Source: Maricaulis sp034659015
Lineage (GTDB): Bacteria; Pseudomonadota; Alphaproteobacteria; Caulobacterales; Maricaulaceae
Assembly (NCBI GenBank): GCA_034659015.1
Contig: JAYEGL010000001.1
Location: 186,001-250,000 of the forward strand
Reading direction: 5' to 3'
DNA: 64,000 bases
Of this stretch, positions 51,595 to 60,832 are shown in pieces (position 1 is the stretch's first letter; each line of letters begins with the position of its first letter). The position numbers were made by a program, and so were the translations under genes. The notes under the pieces were generated by a model that was given only the letters and a program-made list of their open reading frames with translations, was not told where the DNA came from and did not search any database.

Positions 51595-52487
51595 GACGCC
51601 GGACCGGCTCCATCCCCGGCCGGAGCGGCCGGTGTCTTCGGCTTGCGGTGCGGCGCACGCACGCGCATGCGCTTGATCCGGCGGCTGTCGGCCTCGATCA
51701 CCTCGAACTCGTAGCCGGTAGGGTGACGGATCACCTCGCCGCGCTCGGGCACGCGCCCGATCAGGGTGAAGACCAGCCCGCCGAGACTGTCGACATCCTC
51801 GTCCTCGTCCTCCGCCGCGATCTCCTCGCCGACCACGGCCTCGAAGGCGTCGATCTCGGCGCGCGCCTCGACATCCCACACGCCGGGGCCGCGGGCACGG
51901 ATGGCCGGCGAATCCTCGTCGTCATGCTCGTCCTCGATATCGCCGACGATCGGTTCGATCAGGTCTTCCAGCGTCACCAGCCCGTCGGTCCCGCCATATT
52001 CGTCCACCACCAGGGCCAGATGCATGCGGCGGCCCTGCATGCGGCGCAGCAGGTCGGTCGCCTTCATCGAGGGCGGCGCGAACAGAAGCGGCCGGCTGAT
52101 GGCCGGCAGGATCTGCTTCTGCAGCCAGCCGGGCAGGCGTTCGCCGTCCTCGTCCGGCGCGAGGTGTCCGACCACATCCTTGATGTGCGCCACGCCGACC
52201 GGGTCGTCGAGCGTCTCGCGATAGATCGGCAGGCGGGAATGGGCCGCGTCGGCAAAGCGTTGCGCCAGCTCGTCCAGCGGCGTGGAGACCTCGACGCCGA
52301 TAATGTCGGCCCGCGGCACCATGACATCGGCGACACGCAACTGGTCGAGCGCGTCCGCCTCGATGGAAAGCGGCGAGACGGGCGCGGGCACGGCCGCGCC
52401 ATCGGATCTGGTCTGGCCGCCTTGACCCAGAATTCGCCGGAACCAGGAGCGGCCCTCCGGGCCCGGCGCGGTAGGATTGTCAGCCAT
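51591..52487 (-). CDS. CorC/HlyC-like CBS-pair protein
   Basis: A soluble CBS-pair protein of 298 residues with a C-terminal CorC_HlyC domain (EIDAFEAVVGEEIAAED region, then GRVPERGEVIRHPTGYEFEV). The CBS pair covers about 55-190 (VMVPRADIIGVEV and LVTLEDLIEPIVGDIEDE). It lacks the N-terminal membrane domain of CNNM/CorB. Relatives are tied to magnesium/cobalt efflux and envelope processes. The gene overlaps lnt by 4 bp in the conserved ybeY-corC-lnt string. Confidence 0.92.
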   Translation of the reverse strand: MADNPTAPGPEGRSWFRRILGQGGQTRSDGAAVPAPVSPLSIEADALDQLRVADVMVPRADIIGVEVSTPLDELAQRFADAAHSRLPIYRETLDDPVGVAHIKDVVGHLAPDEDGERLPGWLQKQILPAISRPLLFAPPSMKATDLLRRMQGRRMHLALVVDEYGGTDGLVTLEDLIEPIVGDIEDEHDDEDSPAIRARGPGVWDVEARAEIDAFEAVVGEEIAAEDEDEDVDSLGGLVFTLIGRVPERGEVIRHPTGYEFEVIEADSRRIKRMRVRAPHRKPKTPAAPAGDGAGPAS

Positions 52488-52513
52488 ATCTCTTCCGGAT
52501 GGGGAAATCTCGC

Positions 52514-52966
52514 TCAGGCGGCATAGGGGTCTGCCACTCCCAGTCGGGCCAGTGCCTTGCGCTCAAGGTCTTCCATGATTTCGGCGTCATCGTCATCCTG
52601 GTGATCATAACCCTGCAAGTGCAGGAATCCATGGATGATCAAATGCCGCAGGTGATCGGCAACATCAATCCCGCGCGCCGCGGCTTCGCGCGCGACCACG
52701 CCGGACGCCAGGGCGATGTCGCCGAGATGGTTGTCGGCATGCGCGCCGGCCGGAAAGGACAGTACATTGGTGGGGCCGTCCCGGTCCCGGAATTCGGCAT
52801 TCAGCGCGGCGACGGCCTCGTCGCCGGTCAGCAGGATCGCCACCACGCCCGGCCGGCGGTCGGCAAGCTGCTCGCAGGCCGCCTCGACGGCGGTTTCCGC
52901 CAGCCGTGTCTTGCCCGCAACGGCAGACCAGGCGTCATCCTCGACAATCAGATCGACAGCATTCAT
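52514..52966 (-). CDS. ybeY: Endoribonuclease YbeY
   Basis: Single-strand RNase for 16S 3' maturation and ribosome quality control. The 150-residue protein has the zinc motif HLIIHGFLHLQGYDH (His-x3-His-x5-His) and the LSFPAGAHADNHLGDIAL segment. It overlaps phoH by 4 bp. Confidence 0.97.
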   Translation of the reverse strand: MNAVDLIVEDDAWSAVAGKTRLAETAVEAACEQLADRRPGVVAILLTGDEAVAALNAEFRDRDGPTNVLSFPAGAHADNHLGDIALASGVVAREAAARGIDVADHLRHLIIHGFLHLQGYDHQDDDDAEIMEDLERKALARLGVADPYAA

Positions 52967-54003
52967 CGGTCCGGCTGGGCCGCGCCGTCGCGACGGCGGG
53001 CATCGTCCTCATAGGCTTCCACGATCCGGGCCACCAGATCGTGCCGGACGACATCAACGCGCGAAAACCGGCAGATGGCAACACCCTTCGTGTTGTCCAG
53101 AATGCCCAGGGCATGGCCCAGGCCCGAGGGTTCGCGCGGATGCAGGTCGATCTGGCTGGGGTCGCCGGTCACAGCCATGCGCGAGCCTTCGCCCAGGCGC
53201 GTCAGCACCATCTGCATCTGGGCTTTCGACGTATTCTGCGCCTCGTCGACCACGATGAAGGCGCGATTGAGCGTGCGGCCGCGCATGAAGGCCAGCGGCG
53301 CGACCTCGATGCGGCCGTCCTCGCGCATCTTTTCCAGCTGATGACGGCCCAGCGTGTCGGCCAGCGCGTCCCAGACCGGCAGGAGATAGGGATCGACCTT
53401 CTCGGTCAGGTCGCCGGGCAGGAAGCCCAGCTTCTCGCCCGCCTCGACGGCCGGGCGCGTGATGATCAGCTTTTCCACCTTGCGCTGGACCAGCAGCGAG
53501 GCGCCATAGGCCACCGCCAGCAGCGTCTTGCCGGTGCCGGCCGGGCCGACGCCGAAGATGAGATCATAGGTCTTGTCGCTCTTGAGCGCGCGCACATACT
53601 CGCGCTGGCCTTCGGTCCGCGCGATCAGGCTGGACCCGCGGGGCACACGGATCACGCCATCCTCGGCATCGCCGCTTCTGTCTTCGGCCTCGTCACTCAT
53701 GCGCAACGCGGCGCGCACCGCCGCCTCGTCGCAGGTCAAACCGTGTTCGAGACTGGCATAGAGCCGCTTGAGCACGCGCTTGGCTTCGTCGCGCGCCGCA
53801 CCGTCGCCGGCCGTGATCACGATCTGGCCGCCGCCGGGTGCGCTGAGGCGCACGCCCAGCTCCTGCTCGATCAGGATCAGGAAGCGGTCGCCGGCCCCGG
53901 CCATGCCGCGCAGGCGTTCCTTGTCATCGAAGAAGACCGTTTCGGACGGTTCGCGCCGGGGTTTGGCAGAGCGGCTGCGGGGCGGGGTTTTCGCTGAGGT
54001 CAC
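52963..54003 (-). CDS. PhoH-like ATPase
   Basis: A 346-residue P-loop ATPase of the PhoH family (YbeZ type). Walker A FGVGPAGTGKTLLAVAYG (about 152) and Walker B VVDEAQNTSKAQMQM are clear. The N-terminal extension contains a KH-like region. Likely acts with YbeY in RNA processing. It overlaps both ybeY and miaB by 4 bp. Confidence 0.95.
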   Translation of the reverse strand: MTSAKTPPRSRSAKPRREPSETVFFDDKERLRGMAGAGDRFLILIEQELGVRLSAPGGGQIVITAGDGAARDEAKRVLKRLYASLEHGLTCDEAAVRAALRMSDEAEDRSGDAEDGVIRVPRGSSLIARTEGQREYVRALKSDKTYDLIFGVGPAGTGKTLLAVAYGASLLVQRKVEKLIITRPAVEAGEKLGFLPGDLTEKVDPYLLPVWDALADTLGRHQLEKMREDGRIEVAPLAFMRGRTLNRAFIVVDEAQNTSKAQMQMVLTRLGEGSRMAVTGDPSQIDLHPREPSGLGHALGILDNTKGVAICRFSRVDVVRHDLVARIVEAYEDDARRRDGAAQPDR

Positions 54004-55370
54004 GACGCGCTCCGCTCCCCGCCGACAAGACGCCCGGCCAGCGCATTGCGGCTGGCCCGCTCGATCGTGACCTGACCGATCTGTCCGATCATGTCGGCCG
54101 GCCCATCGACATGGACGGCCTGGAGATAGGGGCTGCGGCCGTGCAATTGCCCGTCCTGGCGGCCCGGCTTCTCGAACAGAACCGGCAGGGTGCGGCCGAT
54201 CTGGCTTTCGTTGAAGGCGACCTGCTGGTCGTTGAGCAGATCCTGCAGCACGGCCAGGCGCTCGGCCTTCACGGCCTCGTCGACCTGCTGGACCATCGCC
54301 GCACCCGGCGTGCCCGGACGGCGCGAGTATTTGAAGGAGAAGCAGGAGGCGTAATTCACCTGGCGCACCAGATCCAGAGTCGCCTCGAAGTCGGCATCGG
54401 TTTCGCCCGGGAAACCCACGATCATGTCACCGGAAATCGCGATATCCGCACGGGCCGCGCGCAGGCGCTCGATGATGGCAAGATAGGCTTCCGCCGTGTG
54501 CTGGCGGTTCATCGCCTTGAGAATCTTGTCCGAGCCCGACTGCACCGGCAGGTGGAAATAGGGCATCAGCTTGGGCTCGTCGGCGAAGGCCGCGATGAGA
54601 TCGTCGTCCATGTCGCGCGGATGCGAGGTGGTGAAGCGGATGCGCTCGATCCCGCCGATCAGGGCAATATGGCGCACCAACTGACCCAGGCCCCAGGGCC
54701 CGTCCGCCTCGCGGCCGGCCGGCGGTTCGCCATGGAAGGCGTTCACGTTCTGGCCGAGCAATGTCACCTCGCGCACCCCCTGTGCCGCCAGACCGCGCAC
54801 TTCCGCGACGATCTGGTCGACCGGGCGCGACCATTCCGCACCGCGCGTGTAGGGCACGACGCAGAAGGTGCAGAACTTGTCGCACCCCTCCTGCACGGTG
54901 ACGAAGGCAGAATAGCCCTCCACCTGGCGCTCGCCGGCCAGGCGGTCGAACTTGTCCTCGACCTCGAACTCGGTATCCAGCGCCTCGCCGCGGGCCCGGT
55001 GGGCCTGGGCGATCAGTTCGGGCAGCTTGTGATAGGTCTGCGGGCCGACGACGAGATCGACGACCGGCGCGCGCTTCATGATCTCCGCGCCCTCGGCCTG
55101 GGCGACACAGCCGGCCACGGCGACGGTCATGCCGCCGGAGGCCGCCTTGTCTTCTTTCAGCGGCCGCAGGCGGCCGAGCTCGGAATAGACTTTTTCCGCC
55201 GCTTTTTCACGGATATGGCAGGTGTTGAGGATGACCAGGTCGGCCCCCTCGGGCGCGTCCGCAGGCTCATAGCCCAGCGGGGTCAGAACGTCTCTCATCC
55301 GCTCGGAATCGTAGACATTCATCTGGCAGCCGTAGGTCTTGATGTAGAGACGTTTGCGCGTCGAAGCCAT
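54000..55370 (-). CDS. miaB: tRNA-2-methylthio-N6-dimethylallyladenosine synthase
   Basis: Radical-SAM methylthiotransferase acting on A37 of tRNA. The 456 residues have the N-terminal cluster Cys (IKTYGCQMNVYDSERM), the radical-SAM motif KFCTFCVVPYTRG (CxxxCxxC, about 162) and a C-terminal TRAM domain (GRSPYLQAV). First of the miaB-phoH-ybeY-corC-lnt run, all nearly touching. Confidence 0.97.
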   Translation of the reverse strand: MASTRKRLYIKTYGCQMNVYDSERMRDVLTPLGYEPADAPEGADLVILNTCHIREKAAEKVYSELGRLRPLKEDKAASGGMTVAVAGCVAQAEGAEIMKRAPVVDLVVGPQTYHKLPELIAQAHRARGEALDTEFEVEDKFDRLAGERQVEGYSAFVTVQEGCDKFCTFCVVPYTRGAEWSRPVDQIVAEVRGLAAQGVREVTLLGQNVNAFHGEPPAGREADGPWGLGQLVRHIALIGGIERIRFTTSHPRDMDDDLIAAFADEPKLMPYFHLPVQSGSDKILKAMNRQHTAEAYLAIIERLRAARADIAISGDMIVGFPGETDADFEATLDLVRQVNYASCFSFKYSRRPGTPGAAMVQQVDEAVKAERLAVLQDLLNDQQVAFNESQIGRTLPVLFEKPGRQDGQLHGRSPYLQAVHVDGPADMIGQIGQVTIERASRNALAGRLVGGERSAS

Positions 55371-55480
55371 GAAACCTCAAAAACCGCTCGCGGCGGCTTA
55401 CCCATTCAGCAGCGTCCGGCCTCCGGCCGGGAAGCGGGGCGTTATGATGGAAATGGGGCCGATAGGCAAGGCCCGCAAGA

Positions 55481-56749
55481 CTATTCCGCGTTCGCAGCAC
55501 CGGTGGACGCCGGGTATGTGCGCGTCGGGCCAGGATCGTATTTCTTCGCCGCCAGCGCAATCAGCAGCGCGATGACCGTCAGGACCGCCGCCATCGCGAA
55601 CGGCGCGCCGACAAAGGTGATGGCACTGTCCTCGCGGGAGAAATGCGCGAAGACCCGCGACATGGTCAGCGGCCCCAGGATCATGGAAAGGCTCTGCAGC
55701 GAGGTCATCGCGCCCTGCAGCTCGCCCTGGGCATTGGCCGGCACAATCCGGGACATCACGCCCTGAAGCGCCGGCTGGCCGATCCCGCCGAGCGCACCGA
55801 AAGCGATCACCGCGTAGACCATCCAGCCTTCCGTCGCCAGGCCGAAACCGAGATAGCCCAGACTGCCGAGCGTGAGGGACAGGGTGATGGCGCGCCATTC
55901 GCCCAGCTTGGGCACCAGTATGCGCGTCAGGCCACCCTGCACGATTGCCGTGGAAATACCGACCGCCATGAGGGACAGGCCGCGCTCGGCCGCGTCCCAG
56001 CCGAACTTGTAGTCGGAATAATAGGTCCAGATCGCCGGATAGACGGCATGGCCGAGCAGCATCAGGAAAATCGCGCCCAGCATGATCAGCACGGCGGGGT
56101 GTTTGCGCATGTGCCAGAGCGATCCGAACGGGTTGGCCCGGCGGATATCGAACGGGCGCCGGTTTTCCGGCTTCAGCGATTCCGGAAGGATCACCAGGCC
56201 GTAGACGAAATTCGCCCCGGCCAGAGCGGCCGCCGCGAAGAACGGCGCGCGCGGACCGAAGGCGTCGCCGAGGAATCCGCCGATCGCCGGGCCCAGGATG
56301 AAGCCGATTCCGAAAGCGGCCCCGATCATCCCGAACCGGCCCGCCCGTGCCTCCGGCGGCGTGATGTCGGCGATAAAGGCGTTCGCGGTGGAATAGCTCG
56401 CACCGAAAATGCCGGCGAGGATGCGCCCGAGCAGCAACAGCCAGAAATGCGGGGCGAAGCCCATGATCATGTAGTCGATCGTGAACCCGCCCAGGGCGGC
56501 CAGCAGCACACGCTTGCGGCCGAAGCGGTCGGACAGGCCGCCGATGATCGGTGCGAAGAAAAACTGCATCGCCGCATAGCTGGACATCAGCCACGCGCCC
56601 AGCACCACGGCCCGGTTCGCTTGCAGACCGGTCAATTCCTCGATCAGGTCGGGCATGACCGGAATGATCAGCCCGAAGCCGATCATGTCGATCAGCACCG
56701 TGATGAAAATGAAGAAAAAGGCGTGCTTGCCGGGCTTGCGGGCGGACAT
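55481..56749 (-). CDS. MFS efflux transporter (TCR/Tet-like)
   Basis: A 422-residue, twelve-helix major facilitator. The N-terminal DMIGFGLIIPVMPDLIEEL and the loop 2-3 motif GGLSDRFGRKRVLLAALG (about 70-87) fit the drug:proton antiporter TCR/Tet group. The motif C region GFILGPAIGGFLG supports export. Drug specificity cannot be judged from sequence; similarity to TetA does not prove tetracycline resistance. It lies 27 bp downstream of fur, an insertion between fur and miaB. Confidence 0.9.
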   Translation of the reverse strand: MSARKPGKHAFFFIFITVLIDMIGFGLIIPVMPDLIEELTGLQANRAVVLGAWLMSSYAAMQFFFAPIIGGLSDRFGRKRVLLAALGGFTIDYMIMGFAPHFWLLLLGRILAGIFGASYSTANAFIADITPPEARAGRFGMIGAAFGIGFILGPAIGGFLGDAFGPRAPFFAAAALAGANFVYGLVILPESLKPENRRPFDIRRANPFGSLWHMRKHPAVLIMLGAIFLMLLGHAVYPAIWTYYSDYKFGWDAAERGLSLMAVGISTAIVQGGLTRILVPKLGEWRAITLSLTLGSLGYLGFGLATEGWMVYAVIAFGALGGIGQPALQGVMSRIVPANAQGELQGAMTSLQSLSMILGPLTMSRVFAHFSREDSAITFVGAPFAMAAVLTVIALLIALAAKKYDPGPTRTYPASTGAANAE

Positions 56750-56776
56750 GGCGTCTCCTCGAAGAGGTCGGAGCGC

Positions 56777-57196
56777 CTAGTCCTCGGCACTCTTCAGCGG
56801 TACGCCGTAAAGCTCGAGACGGTGATCGACAAGCTTGTAGCCCAGCTTGCGCGCAATGGCTTCCTGGAGCTGCTCGATCTCGTCATTGACGAATTCCACC
56901 ACTTCGCCGGACTTCAGGTCGATCAGGTGGTCATGGTGTTCGTCGCCGACTTCCTCGTAGCGCGAACGCCCGTCGCGGAAATCGTGCCGCTCGATAATGC
57001 CGGCCTCCTCGAACAGGCGCACCGTGCGGTAGACGGTCGCCAGCGAGATGCGCGGGTCTTCGGCCGAAGCGCGGCGGTGAAGTTCCTCGGCATCGGGATG
57101 GTCGTCGGACGAAGACAGCACCCGGGCAATCACCCGGCGCTGGTCGGTCATGCGAAGTCCCTTCGAGATGCAGATTTTTTCAATACGGTCGGGCAT
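56777..57196 (-). CDS. fur: Fur family ferric uptake regulator
   Basis: Metal-dependent repressor of 139 residues. The N-terminal winged helix (SLATVYRTVRLFEEAGII) and the metal-site motif DEHHDHLIDLKSG (His cluster, about 87-99) are present. The C-terminal CxxC pairs are missing, as in many alphaproteobacterial Fur/Mur proteins. GAGGAAG precedes the ATG at 57196. In Rhizobiales the ortholog (Mur) senses manganese; here iron is only the default. It is 35 bp downstream of rimI. Confidence 0.93.
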   Translation of the reverse strand: MPDRIEKICISKGLRMTDQRRVIARVLSSSDDHPDAEELHRRASAEDPRISLATVYRTVRLFEEAGIIERHDFRDGRSRYEEVGDEHHDHLIDLKSGEVVEFVNDEIEQLQEAIARKLGYKLVDHRLELYGVPLKSAED

Positions 57197-57231
57197 GCGC
57201 TTCCTCGTCCTGATACCGCACAGATAGGCAT

Positions 57232-57693
57232 TCACACCGGTGTTTGTCCATCTTCTCGCAGCCATTTTTCGAGGACAAGCGCATCGCCGCCATCGGCATA
57301 ATAGGCCTTGCGAAGTCCGATCTCCGAGTATCCCGCTCGGTCATAGAGCCGGCGGGCCGCCGTGTTGGTGACGGCAACTTCGAGAAACATCCGCGCCGCA
57401 CCGCTATCGGCGAGCAGTGTCTCGGCCGCATCCAGCACCTGCCGCCCCCGGCCGGAGACCCGGGCATGGGGCACGATCCCGATGGTGAGGATTTCCGCCT
57501 CGTCGACGGCCTGGCGAACCACGGCAAAACCGCGCGCCTCGCCGTCCGCGCGAAGAACAAGTGCCACGACGCCGTCGCTCTGCAGCAGCGAGCTGAATTC
57601 GCGTTCCGACCAGCCGTTGGCGAAACAGGCGGCGTGAAGACCGGCCAGTTCGGCCGCATCTTCGGGCGCCGCACGCTCGACGGCGACACTCAT
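57232..57693 (-). CDS. rimI: Ribosomal-protein-alanine N-acetyltransferase-like GNAT protein
   Basis: A 153-residue GNAT. The fold is shown by EILTIGIVPHARVSGRGRQV (acetyl-CoA loop, RxxGxG-type) and LEVAVTNTAARRLYDRAGY. Its position after tsaB with a 4-bp overlap supports RimI (S18 Ala acetylation), though the target is inferred. Confidence 0.88.
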   Translation of the reverse strand: MSVAVERAAPEDAAELAGLHAACFANGWSEREFSSLLQSDGVVALVLRADGEARGFAVVRQAVDEAEILTIGIVPHARVSGRGRQVLDAAETLLADSGAARMFLEVAVTNTAARRLYDRAGYSEIGLRKAYYADGGDALVLEKWLREDGQTPV

Positions 57694-58334
57694 GCGGGCT
57701 CGACCCCGCCGGGAAGCTTGGCATCGGGCGGCCGGGCATAGAAGGGCGAGGCCGGGGCGACCGCCGGATCGGCTGCGGCCGCAAGGTCGAGCAGGGCCAC
57801 CAGGTCGATGCCGGTGACGTCGCGCGTCTCGAACACGCCCGCGGGAATCAGCGCCGCGCCCGATCCGGCGACGACCGCCCTGTCGCCGGCCAGCGCCCGG
57901 ATGCGGTCCGCGGCGGCGTCGACGGGCAGACGCTCCGGCGCGCCGGCTTTCCCCTCTGTCCAGACCTGCAGGATCAGTTCTGCGCGCTTGGCGTCATGCA
58001 ACACGGCCAGCGGCCGGACATCCGCCAGCGCATGCGCGATCACGGCAAGATTGCCGATGCCGACGGCCTGCGCCCCGGTCGCCAGCGCCAGGCCCCGCGC
58101 GAAGGCGGTGCCGACACGCGTGCCCGCAAAACTTCCGGGGCCGGTTGTCACGCCGATGCGTGCAAGATCGCACGGCGCCACGGCGGCCCGGGCCAGCACG
58201 GCCTCGACCATGGGCGCCAGGCGCTCGGCGTGGCCGCGCCCGATCGCCTCGCTCATCGCGATGTCGGGCTTGCCCGCGCGCCGCAGCGCGACGGCACAGT
58301 CCGGTCCGGTCGTATCGATGGCCAGCAGTGTCAT
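57690..58334 (-). CDS. tsaB: tRNA threonylcarbamoyladenosine biosynthesis protein TsaB
   Basis: Non-catalytic partner of TsaD in t6A37 synthesis. The 214-residue ASKHA-fold protein starts LLAIDTTGPDCAVAL and has VTTGPGSFAGTRVGTAFARGL, both typical of TsaB/YeaZ. It lacks the TsaD metal-binding histidines. It overlaps rimI by 4 bp. Confidence 0.95.
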   Translation of the reverse strand: MTLLAIDTTGPDCAVALRRAGKPDIAMSEAIGRGHAERLAPMVEAVLARAAVAPCDLARIGVTTGPGSFAGTRVGTAFARGLALATGAQAVGIGNLAVIAHALADVRPLAVLHDAKRAELILQVWTEGKAGAPERLPVDAAADRIRALAGDRAVVAGSGAALIPAGVFETRDVTGIDLVALLDLAAAADPAVAPASPFYARPPDAKLPGGVEPA

Positions 58335-58343
58335 GCCAGCCCT

Positions 58344-58976
58344 TTAGAGGATTTTCGCGGCCTCGTCGAAGTCCAGACGCGGCAGGCGCGGGAAGAGATT
58401 CTTCGTCGTGCCGTAGCCGAGATTGATCAGGAAGTCCGACCGCCAGGTCTTCATCGCCGGATCGTCGAGGAAAAATTCCTTGTCGACCGCATCATTGTCG
58501 AAGCCCGACATGGCACCGGTATCCAGCCCCAGCGCGCGGGCGGCAATGATCAGATAGGCGCCCTGCAGGACGGCATTGCGCTTGCCGTTGTCCAGCGTTG
58601 CGTCCGGTGCCGTGAACCAGTCCCGGGCGCCGGGATTGTGCGGCATGAGCTGGGGAACCTTGTCGTAGAATTCGGTATCCCAGGCGAGCACGACCGTGGC
58701 CGGCGCCTTCATGGTCTTGGGCTGGTTGCCTTCCATCAGGTGCGGCTTGAGCCGGGCCTTGGCCTCCGGGGAGGTGATGAAGAGGAAGCGGGCCGGCGAG
58801 GAATTGGCCGAGGTCGGCCCCATGCGGACCGTATCGTAGAGCTTTTTCAGCGTCTCGGCCGGGATCGGCCGGTCCTCGAAATCATTATAGGTCCGCGCGT
58901 CCAGCAGGATCTGCTTGAGGGCATCCTCGTCGATCGGCGTGTTGTGCGTGGGTTTGCTCGTCAGTTCGTCGGACAT
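58344..58976 (-). CDS. Nitroreductase family protein (RutE/HadB-like)
   Basis: A 210-residue FMN-dependent reductase. The N-terminal LLDARTYNDFEDRPI and GPTSANSSPARFLF blocks and the C-terminal LGLDTGAMSGFDNDAVDKEF pattern match the malonic semialdehyde reductase RutE/HadB group. No rut genes are nearby, so the substrate is open. Located 9 bp upstream of tsaB. Confidence 0.88.
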   Translation of the reverse strand: MSDELTSKPTHNTPIDEDALKQILLDARTYNDFEDRPIPAETLKKLYDTVRMGPTSANSSPARFLFITSPEAKARLKPHLMEGNQPKTMKAPATVVLAWDTEFYDKVPQLMPHNPGARDWFTAPDATLDNGKRNAVLQGAYLIIAARALGLDTGAMSGFDNDAVDKEFFLDDPAMKTWRSDFLINLGYGTTKNLFPRLPRLDFDEAAKIL

Positions 58977-59076
58977 GGGGGCTCCTGTCGAAATACCGGT
59001 TCGGCCGGAACATAATTCGGGCCGTCCGGCTTTGGAATTTCCGGAGTGGAAAAAGTGTCTGCGGATATGGTCCGGT

Positions 59077-59640
59077 CTATTCGACCGCTTCCACGCCCTG
59101 GATTTCAGGGATGTAGTGGCGCAGCAGGTTCTCGATACCCGCCTTCAGCGTCATGGTCGAGGAGGGGCAGCCCGCGCAGGCACCGCGCATTTTCAGACGC
59201 ACCACACCGCTGTCGGCGAGATAGGAATGGAACAGGATGTCGCCGCCGTCCTGGGCCACGGCCGGACGCACGCGCGTGTCGATCAGCTCGATGATTTCCT
59301 TCACCACATCCGCATTGGCACCGTCATAGTCCGCATGCCCGACCTTGGCATCGGCCTCGGCGAACAGGGGACGACCGGACTGAAGCCCGTCCATGATGGC
59401 CCCGAGCAGGAAGGGTTTGATATGGTCCCACTCATAGGCGTCCGTCTTGGTAACGGCGATGAAGTCCTCGCCGAAAAACACGCCGCTCACACCGTCGACC
59501 AGGAAGAGGTCCGCGGCCATGGGCGAGGCCTCGGCATCCTCCGCATTCTCGAATTCCCGCGGCCGGTCCGGCGATATCTCGCGTCCCGGCAGGAATTTCA
59601 GCGTGTTGGGATTCGGGGTGGCTTCGGTCTGGATGAACAT
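59077..59640 (-). CDS. NfuA/NifU-like iron-sulfur cluster carrier
   Basis: A 187-residue Fe-S scaffold/carrier. The N-terminal Nfu domain (QTEATPNPNTLKFLPGR) is followed by a C-terminal NifU-like domain with the cluster CxxC (GACAGCPSSTMTLKAGIENL, about 145-164). This two-domain form is usual in Alphaproteobacteria and mitochondria. It stands 68 bp below the usp gene. Confidence 0.94.
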   Translation of the reverse strand: MFIQTEATPNPNTLKFLPGREISPDRPREFENAEDAEASPMAADLFLVDGVSGVFFGEDFIAVTKTDAYEWDHIKPFLLGAIMDGLQSGRPLFAEADAKVGHADYDGANADVVKEIIELIDTRVRPAVAQDGGDILFHSYLADSGVVRLKMRGACAGCPSSTMTLKAGIENLLRHYIPEIQGVEAVE

Positions 59641-59708
59641 GGCTCGGTCTCCTGACGCTGACTTGGCCCGGCAGCGCGCGCCTTTCAACCCCGCTTGGAG
59701 TGGGGATA

Positions 59709-60185
59709 TCAGACGAGCGCGTCGATCTCGGCCGGATCCATGTCGCCGGGCACCACCGTGACCGGCACCGCGCGGCCTTCGAACAGGCCGCGTCCGCGGG
59801 CAAGGGCGGTGACCAGGGGGCCGGGCCCCTCGTTCGAGGACGACGCCGCCAGCACCAGGAGGGAGATCAGCGGATCCTCCTCCAGCAGGTCGGCCAGGAC
59901 GGTGCGCCGGTCACCCTCGCGCAGCAGGAGCTCAGGGCGTTCGCCCGTCACCGCCTCGGCATCCTCGGCCATGGATTCCAGCAGGGTCTCCGCTGCCGTC
60001 TCGGCCTCGCGCTTGGCGGTCTCGGCCACGCCGATCCAGTGATTGAAGTCGCTGGGCTCGTGGGTGGCGAGGATCGTGACGTGCGCCCCCGTCGACACAG
60101 CCCGGCGTGCCGCGAAATAGAGGGCCGTCCGGCACTCGCTGCTGTCATCGGCGACGACGAGAAATTTTCGTGAACTCTGGGGCAT
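59709..60185 (-). CDS. Universal stress protein A family protein
   Basis: A 158-residue UspA-like protein. It begins FLVVADDSSECRTALYFAAR, the nucleotide-binding strand-loop. The C-terminal G-2x-G-9x-G(S/T) ATP motif is weak (ASSSNEGPGPLVTALARGRG), so ATP binding is uncertain. Usp proteins next to nfuA and trpS are common in Alphaproteobacteria. Confidence 0.85.
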   Translation of the reverse strand: MPQSSRKFLVVADDSSECRTALYFAARRAVSTGAHVTILATHEPSDFNHWIGVAETAKREAETAAETLLESMAEDAEAVTGERPELLLREGDRRTVLADLLEEDPLISLLVLAASSSNEGPGPLVTALARGRGLFEGRAVPVTVVPGDMDPAEIDALV

Positions 60186-60259
60186 CTGCGCGGAGTTTGG
60201 CGTCTTGCAGGCGACTCGTCCAGAGAATGCTGCTAACACCTTGCGGCAAAGGGGGATAA

Positions 60260-60832
60260 ATGACCACGACCGAACATCGCGACCGGCGCAATGCGGCCTC
60301 ACCCGTACGGGTCTACAGCCTGTCCGGCGACACCCTCGTCTGGACAAACGGGAATGGCAGCCGGGTCGGCGAAATGGCCGCGGCGGATATCCGTCAGGTC
60401 CGTCTGGGATTCGAAATGGCGGGCCGGGACAGCCAGATCGTGTGCCGGGTCACCGACGCGGACCGCCGGGAGGTGGTTTTCGGATCGATGCGCTGGTCCG
60501 GTGTCGGCCAGTGGGAGATGGCGGCCGACACGTTCCGCGACCTGCTCGGCGAACTGCATTCGGCCCTGCTGCCCTATCGCGACACGATCCGCTTCATCGA
60601 AGGCTCGTCGATGAGCTTCATGATTGCGATGTTCGTCCTCGGCCTCGCCCTCACGGCCGTCAGCGTGTTCTTCTTCGTCCTGCTGGTCCTGATCCGCGAA
60701 CAGCGCAGCGGCCTTTTCCTGATCGGCGGCATCCTTGCCGGCGGCTGGCTGTGCCGGGTGTTCTGGCCGCGCGGTCCGAAACCCTATGATCCGGAAAAAT
60801 TCGCGGCCGGCGCCGAGGCATCCGCCCCCTAG
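60260..60832 (+). CDS. Hypothetical membrane protein (possible PH-like domain)
   Basis: A 190-residue protein. The first about 110 residues (VRVYSLSGDTLVWTNGNGSR, EMAAADIRQVRLGFEMAG) look beta-rich, perhaps PH-like. They are followed by two membrane helices (SMSFMIAMFVLGLALTAVSV and LFLIGGILAGGWLCRVFW). AAGGGGGATAA precedes the ATG. It is divergent from usp and ends 4 bp inside the PCuAC gene. No function is assigned. Confidence 0.65.
   Translation: MTTTEHRDRRNAASPVRVYSLSGDTLVWTNGNGSRVGEMAAADIRQVRLGFEMAGRDSQIVCRVTDADRREVVFGSMRWSGVGQWEMAADTFRDLLGELHSALLPYRDTIRFIEGSSMSFMIAMFVLGLALTAVSVFFFVLLVLIREQRSGLFLIGGILAGGWLCRVFWPRGPKPYDPEKFAAGAEASAP

Noticed and set aside
56777..57265. Longer Fur start at 57265
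   Set aside because: The extension adds residues with no Fur similarity. ATG 57196 has a GAGGAAG ribosome site and gives a normal Fur N terminus.
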